Positions 31,996-42,900 of a stretch of DNA of 64,000 nucleotides are shown in pieces (position 1 is the first letter of the stretch; each line of letters begins with the position of its first letter). Where the stretch lies: contig CAJNDS010000060.1 in NCBI GenBank assembly GCA_905221605.1, positions 124,001 to 188,000 on the forward strand, written 5' to 3'. The notes beneath the pieces are model-generated. The model was not told the DNA's origin, searched no databases, and saw only the letters and a list, made by a program, of their open reading frames with translations. The position numbers were made by a program, and so were the translations under genes. Source of the stretch: Symbiodinium natans. Lineage: Eukaryota; Sar; Dinophyceae; Suessiales; Symbiodiniaceae.

Positions 31996-32361
31996 CTAGG
32001 CACTAAAGAGTGGAGTCCTTAAAGCCCCAAATCTTCGTCCGTGAATGATGTAACAAGTGATCTCAGGGCCTTTCGTCCGGACATTCTGCTCCCAAACTAC
32101 GACTGCCGTGGCACTCTGGAACCCGATCCCGAGGTTTCCTGGCGACACATGCTGGATAGGAATTGGGTTTGGGACACCAGTCTTGAAGTGATCTAATGCG
32201 CTGCGCAGTAGTACAGCGACGTCTTCGTTGACAGACAGTGTGTGATCCTGCAACACGCATGTTCGTCGGTATGGTTGGCTCATGCTGGGTACGTGTACAA
32301 AGAGCATGACCTGCACTGTGGACCCGAGAGCACCATACATGCATGGCATTCCCCTGTGCAT
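31996..32361 (-). CDS. Hypothetical protein, 121 residues
   Basis: This minus-strand ORF has protein-like composition, for example DHTLSVNEDVAVLLRSALDH and TAVVVWEQNVRTKGPEITCY. No family, signal peptide or membrane segment was recognised. It lies divergently, 44 bases from a candidate plus-strand exon at 32,406. It may be one exon of a larger gene. Confidence 0.3.
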   Translation of the reverse strand: MHRGMPCMYGALGSTVQVMLFVHVPSMSQPYRRTCVLQDHTLSVNEDVAVLLRSALDHFKTGVPNPIPIQHVSPGNLGIGFQSATAVVVWEQNVRTKGPEITCYIIHGRRFGALRTPLFSA

Positions 32362-32405
32362 GGCGCAGGTCTGCTTACGGTCAGCTTAGCTTCTGTTGTT
32401 GGCAG

Positions 32406-32620
32406 TTGCTGCCAAATCGTTGAAGCGTGTCAACCTGGAAAAGTCACGCGATCGGGCAGGGCTTTTGCTCGGGGCAGGCAACGGTGCATCATACACGAAC
32501 TCACCAACTGATGTACTCGGCGGCAGCGCGTTCAGGAACGGAATGATGATTGGGGAACCAACAAGCAAGAAGTTGTTGCCACGAAAACACGAACTCTTTG
32601 GCATCATCTTGCTGGCGCCA
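32406..32620 (+). CDS. Candidate exon of an unidentified gene
   Basis: A 215-nt open stretch is bounded by a TTGGCAG acceptor and a GCCA/GTAAGC donor. It encodes VAAKSLKRVNLEKSRDRAGL, then GAGNGASYTN and HELFGIILLAP. No family was recognised. Further open stretches downstream on the same strand (from 32,767 after a TTTTTCCAG acceptor, and 33,052-33,189) may belong to the same gene. Confidence 0.35.
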
Positions 32621-32766
32621 GTAAGCCCGGATGCGTCTCCAGGTTCTTCTCGCGTCCTGGACAGAGACGCTGGCATTTTACCTGCTGACTGGATCGCCCA
32701 GGACTGGGCGCCCTAAACATCCCTAAACCCTGAACATCCCTAACCCGAAACGCCTGATTTTTCCAG

Positions 32767-33044
32767 GGACCAAGTTAGACTCTGCCAGTTTGACTCCGGC
32801 TGATGAAGTTCCCAAGTTCAAATTTCGGGGTCAGGGGGCTTCAGGGGAGGTCGGGTTCCCACCTTCTTTGAGCTCTGAGCAAGGGCATCTGGTCCTGGAG
32901 CGCCCGAAGAGGATGACGCGAGACTCGGCAGGAAAATTGAGCAGAGTGTCTTTCTTCGTCCCATCTTCAAATCTTCCAGTGATCATCCACATCCTACCAC
33001 ATCCTACAGAAGAGGTTTGCAGAATGACACAGCTGCTTTCCTGA
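32767..33044 (+). CDS. Candidate exon, boundaries uncertain
   Basis: This open frame follows a strong TTTTTCCAG acceptor. It encodes TKLDSASLTPADEVPKFKFR and then VGFPPSLSSEQGHLVLERPK. The internal donor was not resolved and only the 5' part may be exonic. No family was recognised. Confidence 0.25.
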
Positions 33045-33051
33045 CGTGCAG

Positions 33052-33189
33052 ACCAGGATTTGGGTCAACTACGTCAGCGCATTTCAGCAATACATTGACG
33101 ATGACCTGGAAGCAGAGTGTCCCTTCGCCTTCTTCGTGCTGAGGCCTTTGCTTCCGCACATTGCTAGCAAGTCGCTACAGGAAGCGTAG
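33052..33189 (+). CDS. Candidate terminal exon, unidentified gene
   Basis: After a GACGTGCAG acceptor, 45 codons and a TAG encode TRIWVNYVSAFQQYIDDDLE, then CPFAFFVLRPLLPHIASK. The composition is typical of a folded protein C-terminus, and the exon has no ATG, so an ORF scan misses it. No family was recognised. It probably ends the gene whose other exons lie at 32.4-32.9 kb. Confidence 0.4.
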   Translation, partial: TRIWVNYVSAFQQYIDDDLEAECPFAFFVLRPLLPHIASKSLQEA

Positions 33190-35243
33190 CCAAAGCTATG
33201 TGGCATCCTGTACCCAGGCTGCTCCGTTAAGATCTGGTTTGCTTGCGATGGATAGGGCTCTACAGGTTCCGATCTGGAGGGAACATTTCTGGGGTGTGAC
33301 CAGAAGCTTGGAGCTCTTGCGACTGCGTTGACAGGTTGTGCCTGTGGTTCTCTTGCCGACTTCTTCTCGATCCATGGCTGGCAAAGACCGGGTCAGCCCC
33401 CTTCATGCCTTCATTGGCCCCTTCGTTAACGTTGAAGCTCTTAACCCCACTGACGGCCAAACCTTGCATGCTCGACAGTCGAAGTTGAGGCTCATGCCTT
33501 TCATTGTGTGGGGGGTGTTGGGCGCCAGGTCCAAGGTGCATGCTGTGATTGGGTCGACAGTGCGCACGGTGACTGGGTGCAGGGTTTTGGGCATCCACGA
33601 TATGGACTTGCGTTGCCTCTGAAGGCTTCCAAGGGCTACGGTCTAGCGGGAGGTCTTCCCTAAAAACCCCTAAACCCTCAAAACCCTAAACCTTCAAAAC
33701 CCTAATTCCAAAACCCTCCTGAAGTCCCGGAAAGTTGGCTACCCTGGCCAGTGGCCTGCACTAGACAAGGTGCACAGGGTTGTTTAAAAAAAAGGCCTGT
33801 GAGAAACCGGAACGGGCTCGAAAACGCTTGCCCGCGCGTACTCAACGGGACCCTGTGCGTGCCGTGGGCTCGCAAAATGTCGTGTGCACCTTGGACACGC
33901 GGACTCGTCCGCCTTGGATATGACTACCTATACTCGGGTGTTAGGACGGAGTCTGAAGCGTGGGCACGATGTCTTAGCAATGTCGCCGAGTGCAAGAGCA
34001 GACTGGGTCCCGAGCTTCGTGCCAGCATCCCCAGTCCCAGGACCAAGGCCACGAGACTTGCGTGTCGCATGGTCCGGAGCTTAACTGAAAGATGCCCGCA
34101 GTCGTGCAATCGCCGTTTGCAGTTGCAAGCTTCTCGGCAAGGCCTTACAGCCTTGCAAGTCATGATGTAAGTTCATGGCTGTTGTGTGGTATGCCACAAT
34201 AGCACGGCTCCAATGGTGCATAGCTGGCCGCGGCTACCAGAATGAGCATTCAGAAATCCAATTCAGAAGTTCAACCACATCGCAGTCCTGAGGCTGGCGG
34301 GCGCCGTTGCTGGGAAGGCCCTGCCGGTCCTACCAGTCTGCCCTGAGAACCAGCCGAAGACAGAAAGGACCAGCCCTACATCCCAAAAAGCGGACCCCTG
34401 CACCACAAGAAAAGTCCCAGCCCCAGACATCCTGAATTGTTGAAAGGAGAAGGCTGTTGCTGGACTGAGCCACCATACAAATGAACCACCAAAAATGAAG
34501 AATGTCGGGGCTCAATGTGGCACACAATTGCAGGGATCTGCTATCTTCTGGCTACCATGGGCTGAGGCAAGCTGCGAGATTCAAGTGTCCGGAGTTTTGG
34601 GGGGTGCAGTGTGCAGGATGTAGGAGTAGACCGCTCGAACTCAAGGCAAGGATCGGTTGTGTTAGCAGCTGGGGTAGAATTAGGACCTTCTCATGGTGGT
34701 TCTCCAAAAACACGGCACTTGTAGTCAGATCACCAAGCCGTCTTGCCAGATCCCCAACGAATCCTCAGAGCGACCGACCCCTGCAAACCTACCTGAAACG
34801 AGCATGCCTTGTGTATCTTTATGTGACACATGACATCCTGTCACTCCCCAACATGGCTTCGCCATAGTCCTCATGATGGACTTGCTTTCGCTGCACGGTC
34901 TGGAACGTGTTGGGTTCAATGCTTCTGTGGTCAGCAAGCACGGCTCCCTTTTTGGGGGTCGTGGCTTCGTGCTTGCGGTTTCCACGCAGTCGTCACAAAG
35001 GCCAGAAACGCATTTGCCCAAGCTGCAACGGAATGACTGCACCAGGAACTGGGAAACCTTTGGAGTTTTCCTGAACTCTCGATGGGCGCGGCCCTTCTGC
35101 AAATGGGCCGGGGTCTCAGCCCTGTGCATCGTTACCGTAGATGACTAAAATGGCAGGTTTCGTGTGGGGTTTGCTGAGTTAGACGTCCAGTTCAACATGT
35201 CCAGAAATCAGGAACTTTTTCCCAACTGAGGCGACTTGCACAG
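33190..35243. other. Unassigned region with telomere-like units
   Basis: No gene was recognised. Degenerate AACCCTAAACC units lie at 33,662-33,716. Similar units precede the candidate exons at 32,712-32,750. Confidence 0.4.
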
Positions 35244-35403
35244 GCATTTTGAAAAGCAACCAGGTGAAGTGGTTTTTGATAACGGAGTGCTTTCCAGGGA
35301 AGATGTGCGCCTGGAGATCCCCCTGACATGCGCGCACAGGAAGCATGATACTAGCACCTGCCCACGATGGCGCCGAATGTGCAGTCTGACAGCTGGCACC
35401 AAG
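35244..35403 (+). CDS. Candidate internal exon
   Basis: A 160-nt open stretch lies between a CTTGCACAG acceptor and an AAG/GTAAGTG donor. It encodes HFEKQPGEVVFDNGVLSRED, then VRLEIPLTCAHRKHD. No family was recognised, and no neighbouring exon could be joined with confidence. Confidence 0.3.
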
Positions 35404-38400
35404 GTAAGTGAAGGGAATCCCTCCTCCAAAGCGACAGCACCCAACCCGGATCTGCTTCTCACAGGTAACCCATGATGAAGGTACCGACACATGCCCTTCC
35501 ACAGCAAAAACGCTCTTTAACAGACTGCAACCCCTCAAGGATTGCGTAAGGGCGTTTGACCAAGGCTCATGGATCTTTGGGACTGGCTACGAAGCTGGAA
35601 CTGGTCGCGGATGAACTCGTTGTAAGCTGCTCATTCGGGAGAAAGGGTTCGGGTCTTGATAACGTCTGAGCCTGTGCCCACGGCACCAGTTGCATCAAGT
35701 CTGGCAAATAAAGTGCATGTGGCACACCTGGCAGTTCCAGCCCAGCTTCTATTTCATTCTGGATGACGTTGTGCGGGTGGAGGATGATCAGGGCTTTGAT
35801 GATTTTACATCTTGCATGCTATGCCAGTGCATGTAGAAATCACCCAAAGCATCTAAGGAAAACAACGAAAGCCCCAAGCTCTCTCAAAGCGCCGTTTGAA
35901 CTCGAAAGCCGCGAGCTCAATGCCAACAAGGCTCAAACTGTCCTGTGCCGCCGGGCGGCGAGTGGCCATCAAAGTGGAATTGGCAGAAGCACCTGCATCT
36001 GCCGTGGCCTCAGAACGCAGGTATCCTCGAAGCCTTTCTCTCGAAGCCCTGGCATGACTTTCGCGTGGCAGACCGGATACCACTCTGAAAAAAACGTGAT
36101 TTTGCTTGCAACCTACAGCTGCGCCGTCCTTTGCGCCCAACACCCAAGATTATTTCGGTGCAAGCTCCACCTGAGAGATCCTGAGAGCGTGTTTGCTGAC
36201 CGTTCTGGCACTGAGGCTGCTTTGGGACTCAGTTGAGGCCAGAAGCTCCCGGTTGCTTGTGTTGGAGGTGAATTGAGCAGAGCAGGGTTGCAACCTTTCG
36301 CTTGTCCATGTCTAGGGGGTGAGGGTCAGGACGCATGGTCGGAAAGTTTGAAGGAGGGGCGCTTCGAGCCAAAACGGAACGACGAACAACCCCTGCTGTT
36401 CGATCTGGCAGTACCATACAGTGCCGAGCCCAAGCCGGCTTTCATGTCCGAGGCTTTTGTGGGTCGTGGGACTTGCTTTGCCCCTACAGGCCTCCACCAT
36501 GACCATGAACCCCAAGTCCGTGCAGAGCTGGAAGTTGAAGGCCGGAGTTGCTGCATCACTTTGCAGCATGATCCTCCCATGAAAGCAGAGGCTGAAGCAA
36601 CCTGTGTACCTAGCGGATGCGCAGCCGGCCAGCGCGCGATCCATCTACTCCAGAATACTCAATGAGATGCCTCGCAACGGGCGGCATATACTCGAAAGGA
36701 CGACCGAAACAAAAACAGGCCTGAGGCCTTGGAGAGTTGATGCCCGGAATACTGGGTGGCTCTCCAAAAACAGTAGCCGCGGTACGGTGAAGTTGCACCG
36801 CTGCCCGGTTTCGGAGGCCGTGGAATGTCCCTTCGGAATGCTGGCGATCCTGCTCCATCAGTGCCTGCAGCTTGAGAGGGAGGGCTCATTTGCTTATGAG
36901 CATTGGGGGTTTGCAGTTTTGCCAGTTTTGCGAGGACACTGCAGATTGTCACACGTCAGCCTTGCACGACCATCTTTGTCTGCATTCGGTAGCGCTCCCA
37001 TTGCATTCAGCATTCAGGGCGTGCGACTAAAAATTGACGTAGACCGACACTGATTCTGTAATGGCTTCTGGCTGAAGCAACTAAGTCACCTCCAACCCGC
37101 CTTGCAACAAGGATCCAACTCTGCATCACGGGCATTTCTGAGATGGCACCCCGTCTGACAAACCTCACAGTCTTGGCCAGAGTTTGGTATAATTTGCAAT
37201 GGCCAGCTGCTTTGGGTTCCAAAGGGCCTCAGTCGGTTCGCCTTGTGTGGAGTTCTTGGAGCATCTTTCAGCCATAGTAGACTCTGTAAGTTGCATCTGC
37301 AAGGGTGTTGGAGGATAGGGGTGGACACATGTTCTTCCTTAACCCACGGTTCTGCTTGCATCAGTGCAGTGCTGCAGCTTGCGAGTTCCGTGCCAGATTG
37401 GGCATAGCAAATATCCATTTGGTTTCGCCCCAACATCTGTTTCAGCATTGTTTAGCTACACTACAGCAACAAGGTAAGAACTAGAAGCTGCCAGCAGTAT
37501 ACAAAAGTTTGACAAAGAAGGATCAGAAGAGACCTTGACATCAGCATGTCTCAGCAAGAGAGGTGCCCTACCTGTCGGAACAGCTGACGCTGCTTCTCCT
37601 CCTCGTCGAAGTCCAGTTGGAGGCGAGGAGTTTCTTGACTCTCCCACGGGAAACTCCTGCTACACTGCAACTACGCCGTGCTTTCGGTGAACTCAAGACA
37701 TTGGGCGACATTGCGCGTCGCACATCATGATTTGGCACCAAGAGACAGCAAAGAAAACTTGTACCCCAAAAACCCTGCGTGCCTCTGAGGAGTTGGGCCT
37801 CCAAGCACTTCCGCTGCTCATGGCCACTCGTTGGCCCTTCCTCAGGCCGCTCAGTGCCTTGACTTTTTTGCCTTTTCTTGCTTTCGTCACTTGTAACTTG
37901 TATCCGTGTCCACCAGCCTCTGAGCTGATGTGCGGTTCAAAATGTCACTTGAGGCCACCTCAACTAGCCCCTCGCACCGCCACATTCTTCCGACAGTCAA
38001 GACAGCCCAACAGCCAATCTAGGAGATGTGCAGATCCTGGACACGGGCAGCCTTTTAGGAACATACCCTCAGCCGCTTTGGAACACCCATTGCCACAGGA
38101 TGCTCACACATGTGGCGGTGACCGTCCAGCGTAGGCCTCGCAGCTTTACGCTGGTTACTCTTCTTCTGAGCTTGTGGAGGCTTCTATGTGGCTCTTCAAG
38201 TGGACTTTAAATCGACAATCGCCTGAGCCCAATGGTCTAGTCTGGGTTGAAGTAGAGGAAGTTGTGGGATCTTTTGAAGCCCTGTCGAAGCAATTGCGAA
38301 GTCGAGGCACGTGAACGCGCAACTGAAAGTATGTACCTGAACATGGCCTCTCATCCAATATGAAAGTGCTTGTTGGAGATGTTGCTTGAGTGAATGGCAG

Positions 38401-38627
38401 TATGGTCAGTATGGCAGACTGACGCAGAGCACTGGTGACTGCCCTCAGAATGCCAGGAACATCACGATCGATCATGTGCTTGCGCCGCATTACCAGTTCC
38501 ACGACAGCATCTGGCACTGTTTTCCTAAATTCTGCAGCCGCGTTGCGCCCTTTGTTGCCGACAACGAAGACGTTCAATGCCCGACAATCTGTAGGCAAGG
38601 CGAAGCAGCCTCACCGGATATGGATTG
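35404..38627. other. Unassigned region up to the retrotransposon
   Basis: Several ORFs (for example 36,273-36,665) have plausible composition but no recognised family and no clear splice borders. No repeats of note were seen. Confidence 0.4.
38624..38627. repeat. Target-site duplication ATTG, left copy
   Basis: ATTG directly precedes the 5' LTR and is repeated at 46,381-46,384 directly after the 3' LTR, which marks the insertion boundaries. Confidence 0.85.
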
Positions 38628-38775
38628 TGTGAAATCAGTGCAGGCTTCCTCCCTGGCCATATCACCCGCGGTCTTTCTTTTCGGCCCACAGAGGGCCCTC
38701 TTGATCCTTAAGCTACTGACTTTGCAGTGTGCGTAAAATTGAGTCCGAGCCATAGATTCGAAGTGGGCGCTGTCA
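38628..38775 (+). repeat. 5' LTR, 148 bp
   Basis: It begins TGTGAAATCAGTGCAGGC and ends GGGCGCTGTCA (TG...CA). It is identical to the 3' LTR over all 148 positions compared by eye. It is unusually short for an LTR. Confidence 0.95.
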
Positions 38776-38800
38776 GTTGGCAGCGGAGCCTGCGTGGCTC
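38776..38800 (+). promoter_or_regulatory. Candidate tRNA primer-binding site
   Basis: TTGGCAGCGGAGCC follows one base after the 5' LTR. Ten of 13 positions match the TGGTATCAGAGCC-type initiator-Met site common in copia elements. The match is from memory and imperfect. Confidence 0.4.
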
Positions 38801-38945
38801 TTGGCGGCGTGTGTGGCGTCGCAGCCGGCGGTCCCAGGGGCCTGCTGTTTCCCTCCTCGCCTTCTAACCGATCAGCCGCGGGAAGGTGGTGACGTATCTG
38901 ATCGAGCCCAGCCACGTCGACATCTACAAGAGCGAGTGAGTGAAG

Positions 38946-39980
38946 ATGCCATCTACTTCGGAAGGACAGTCCTCAGGCGATCCTGGAGGATATGTCTACC
39001 GAGATAGAGATCCCCCACCTTCTTGGAACGGTTCCACTCCAGAGGTCTCTTTCAAGACCTGGCTTCGAGATCTTGAGCTGTGGGAGGCCACGACGGATAT
39101 TCCCAAGGAGAAGAGGGCGATCAAGCTGGTTCAAGCTCTCACAGGGCCAGCAAGGGAGGCGGTGTCGTCTTTGACGCTGGCCGAGCTCCAGCATGCGGAC
39201 GGCTACAAGACGGTGATGAAAGTGCTCAACGACAACTTTAAGCCGTATGTGGAGACAGCGTTGCCGAGGGCCATGGAGGGCGTGTTCTATGGCCAGGCTA
39301 GAGGTGCCAAGGAGTCCATCCCGGATTACCTGGTGCGCGCGTCGCATGCCTTGGCGGAGCTCAAAGCCGAGGGCGTGGACCTTCCGGCGAAGGCTGCCGG
39401 ATACTTGCTGTTCCGGCAGGCGAACTTGGACAAAGAGCTGGAGTCCCGTGTGGTCACGTGGTTGGCTGGCGACTACACCAAGGATGTGGTGATCGCCAAC
39501 CTAAGGCGACTTGACCGCATCAACTCGAGCAGCTCCGGGTCCAAGGCGATGCTCTGGACGGAGACTGAAGAGGGCGAAGGCCAGGAGGTGTACTACGAGA
39601 ACCACGAGCACTATGGCGAGCCCGAGTTCTACCTGGAGGCGGAAGACGAAGAAGACGAGAACTACGTGTACCTAGAAGACGGCGAGCTGGACGCGGTGTA
39701 CGAGGAAGGCGATGTCATGGAAGCCTTGGCGTCGTACCAACATGTTCGGCAGCAGCTCAAAGAACAGCAAAAGGGCCGGCAGTACTACCAGCCGAACCTT
39801 GGCAAGAAAGGGGGCAAGAAGCTCTTCAACAAGGACGGCAAGAACACCGGCAAGCAGAGCAGCAAGTCCTTCGGCAAAGGCGGCTCGGCATGGAAGGGGT
39901 CGCCTACGTCACGAAGAGTGCACATAGAGCACTCGATGCCGGGCTTGCGGAGAAGTCGGGCATTGGAGCAAGGAGTGTAG
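38946..39980 (+). CDS. gag: Copia gag-like protein
   Basis: The ATG at 38,946 is used. An open start at 38,940 would be GTG. The 344-residue product has the copia capsid-like helical region (FKTWLRDLELWEATTDIPKE, ALTGPAREAVSSL, YKTVMKVLNDNF, IPDYLVRASHALAEL). An acidic Tyr-rich linker and a basic Lys/Gly/Ser tail follow. Gag packages element RNA in virus-like particles. The expected zinc knuckle is not in this frame: it appears shifted by one base, starting at 39,937, and is in frame with the downstream pol ORF. The last 17 or so residues here are therefore probably out of frame. Confidence 0.85.
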   Translation: MPSTSEGQSSGDPGGYVYRDRDPPPSWNGSTPEVSFKTWLRDLELWEATTDIPKEKRAIKLVQALTGPAREAVSSLTLAELQHADGYKTVMKVLNDNFKPYVETALPRAMEGVFYGQARGAKESIPDYLVRASHALAELKAEGVDLPAKAAGYLLFRQANLDKELESRVVTWLAGDYTKDVVIANLRRLDRINSSSSGSKAMLWTETEEGEGQEVYYENHEHYGEPEFYLEAEDEEDENYVYLEDGELDAVYEEGDVMEALASYQHVRQQLKEQQKGRQYYQPNLGKKGGKKLFNKDGKNTGKQSSKSFGKGGSAWKGSPTSRRVHIEHSMPGLRRSRALEQGV

Positions 39981-42900
39981 GCACCGAGCGGGGCCATCGC
40001 TGACAACCTCTTCGTCATCGTCGGGCCCGGGAGCAAGCCGAGGGTCCTTCTACTGGGCCGGCCGAACGGATGGCGGGTCTGGTGGAGCAAACACCTTCTT
40101 GTCCTTCGGCCAGTTCCTCAACGACAGGCCGGGCGAGTCGATGGCGGGCGAGCTCTTCGTGGGAGTGACTACGCAGGGATGCCACGGCCTGGTGGACACT
40201 GCGGCTCAGGAAGGCCTGGTGGGTCGTCCGGCCCTTCTTCGTTTGCTGGACCTTTTGAGGCCCCTAGGCCTAAAAGGCTGCTGGACGGACAAGGCCACCC
40301 AGGCACGCGGCATTGGAGGCGCAGCAAAAACAGTCGGCGTGTGCGAAGTTCCCATCGGCCTCGGTGGAGTTCCAGGAGTGCTTGAGCTGACAGTCGTAGC
40401 CGAAGACGTGCCATTGCTGTTGCCGGTTAGTCTCTTGAGGGCCTTGGGTTCAGTCATTGACCTAAGCAAAGACAAGATCACCTTCAGCAAAGTGAATGGA
40501 GAGTGCAACATGACGACTCTTCCCTCAGGGCACGCAGCTGTGGATGTGCTTGACTTTGGTCCTGAAGGTTGGGTGATGCCTTCCGCGTGTGCAGGGCGTC
40601 GTATGGAGTCCGACTTTCGCACTGGGCAGGTTTTTGGCTCGAGACCAAAGACTACAAGATCGTCCAAGACTCTTAAGTCCGAGGCCTATGCTAGCTTCTC
40701 GTGCCCTGCAGCAGCAGCAGCAGGGGCGGCAGCGGAATCCATGGCAGCTAGTGCGGAATCCCGTCAGCCGGCCAAGGCTCGCCGTCCGAAACTGGCGGGT
40801 TTTGTTGGACAAACTCTGCTCGCTGCTGGCCTGGGGATACTGGCAAACCGTGGTGTCACCGTGGATCTCTCTTCCCGGGCCAGAGTCGCAGCAGCAGCCC
40901 AGCCCTACGGATACCACTTCGCCAGCGACCTTGACTACGAGTTCGGCTACCAGCAGGGGCCAGATCTACAAGAACTACCTGGAAGGCGAGAGGCCCGAAC
41001 AGTTGGCTTCGGTGAAAGGCGTGCCGACTCAAGAGATTGGCCGCTGTGCTCACCCAGCTCAGCAGCTCAAAGGAGGAGGCAATGGACACATGAACTGGTT
41101 CCACTGCAACCTGTGCAAGGCTCGATGGAAGCTCAGCCCGAGAACAGCCGGAGCTTTGACCGGCCGACCGGTGGAGACCGTGAACCAGTCGAAGGAGAAG
41201 ACCCTCAACCTGGCGGAGAACGCTCTGAAACAACAAGAGAAGCGAATGGCCCAGAAGCACCAGGTGGAGATGGGAAACCTGATGCAGCAGCTGGCGGACG
41301 AGCGCGCCAGGAACGACGAGCTGCAGACTACGCTGGACTTGCGCGAGGGCGAGTACCTGGAGTTCGAGAGGGCGGTGGAGAACGTGACCGCAATGGAGGC
41401 TCACCTGTCCGAGATGGACCCGACTACCGCGAACCAGGTGCAGGCAATGGTCTCCGAGTTCAAGAGAGTTCAGCGCTACGAGCAGGAGACCCGACATCGA
41501 GCGAACACGCTGCCCTTGCGAGAAACCAAGAGCGACTGGGAGCAAGCCGTGGCCACGATGAAGCAAGCGGTGGACATGGTGAACCAGTTCTACGCGCGCA
41601 TGATGACCCAAAGAACCCAAGTGGCGAAGCAACTGGCAAGAATGTGAACGTAGGCCAGAACGTCAGATCGTGGGATGGAACGCGAGTGTTGCAAAGTGCT
41701 ACGCCTAACATGGTGCGTCGTTGGATGGCCAGGCCTCTTCCCTTCCTGGACGACTTTGTGGTGGTCTCCAAGAATGGTGTCCTGCAGCGAATGGACCGGC
41801 AGGACGTGGAGGGCCTGCACAGCCTGGAAGACGAGGAGGTCTATGTGGTGGTCAAAGAGCCCGAGCTGTACTTGGAGCACCAGAGCGACGAGACCAAGAT
41901 CGACAAGGCGAAGTCTGATCAGATCCTGGACTACCTCGTGGGGGCTAGTGCCGGGGTTGACGCCATGACCATAGACCTAAAGGGCGTCAACCAGAATGCG
42001 GTGTGGAAGGACATCGAGAGCCAAGGTCCCAAAGTAATATACCTGAACAAGGTGGCGTCGGAGCAGTCGTCGCTGGCTTGTCGCATCGCGAGACATCAGT
42101 GGAGGAAGGGCCGTGGCTTTGTAATCAGTGCCTTGGGGCCGCTGTCATCAGGCTTGAAGAACCTGAAGGAGGCCACTTCAGAAGGCACCGCGTCCTACCT
42201 GCTATACCGCAAGAAGTACCAGATCACAAACTTCAAGGACGCAGTCAAGTATGCCATGGCGAAGGGCAAGCCGCCCCGAGCGGAGGGGGCAATCATGGAC
42301 TATAACCTCGAATGCTTCCCCGGAGAGGTCGCAGAGCAGGACATCTTCGACGAGCTCGACCTTCGCCCGATGGACACAGTGGACGAACGTCCTGAAGACT
42401 CGGTCGTCCCGGTGGGTGAGCCTACAAGACAAGAAAAGGAGGCAGTGATGAAGCTGCATCGAAACTTGGGACACCCCAGCTTGGCGGATCTGGCTCTGAA
42501 GGTGAGCCGAACACCAGACAGGATATGGCGTTGGGCGAAGGACAACTTCAGATGTCCTACCTGCGCTGCCAGTAGAACTCCGAAGGCGCATAGGCCGGCG
42601 ATGGTGCCCAGGTCGTACGCGCCCAACACCGTGGTCGCGATCGACCTCTTGCAGATGCCGAATTGGGATGCTTCCGGACAGAACTGGTACTTGAACATGA
42701 TTTGCCTGGGCACCTCCTTCCAGATGGTGGAAAAGCTACGAAGCAAAGAGCCCGTGAGTGTGTGGGCGGCCTTTACCAGAACGTGGGGGCGCTTCTTAGG
42801 AATGCCACAGATCCTCCTTCTGGACCAAGGGCGAGAGTTCTTGGGCGAATTTCGAGACCGATGCGCGGAACTAGGCGTGCTTCTGCACGTTATTGGGGCC

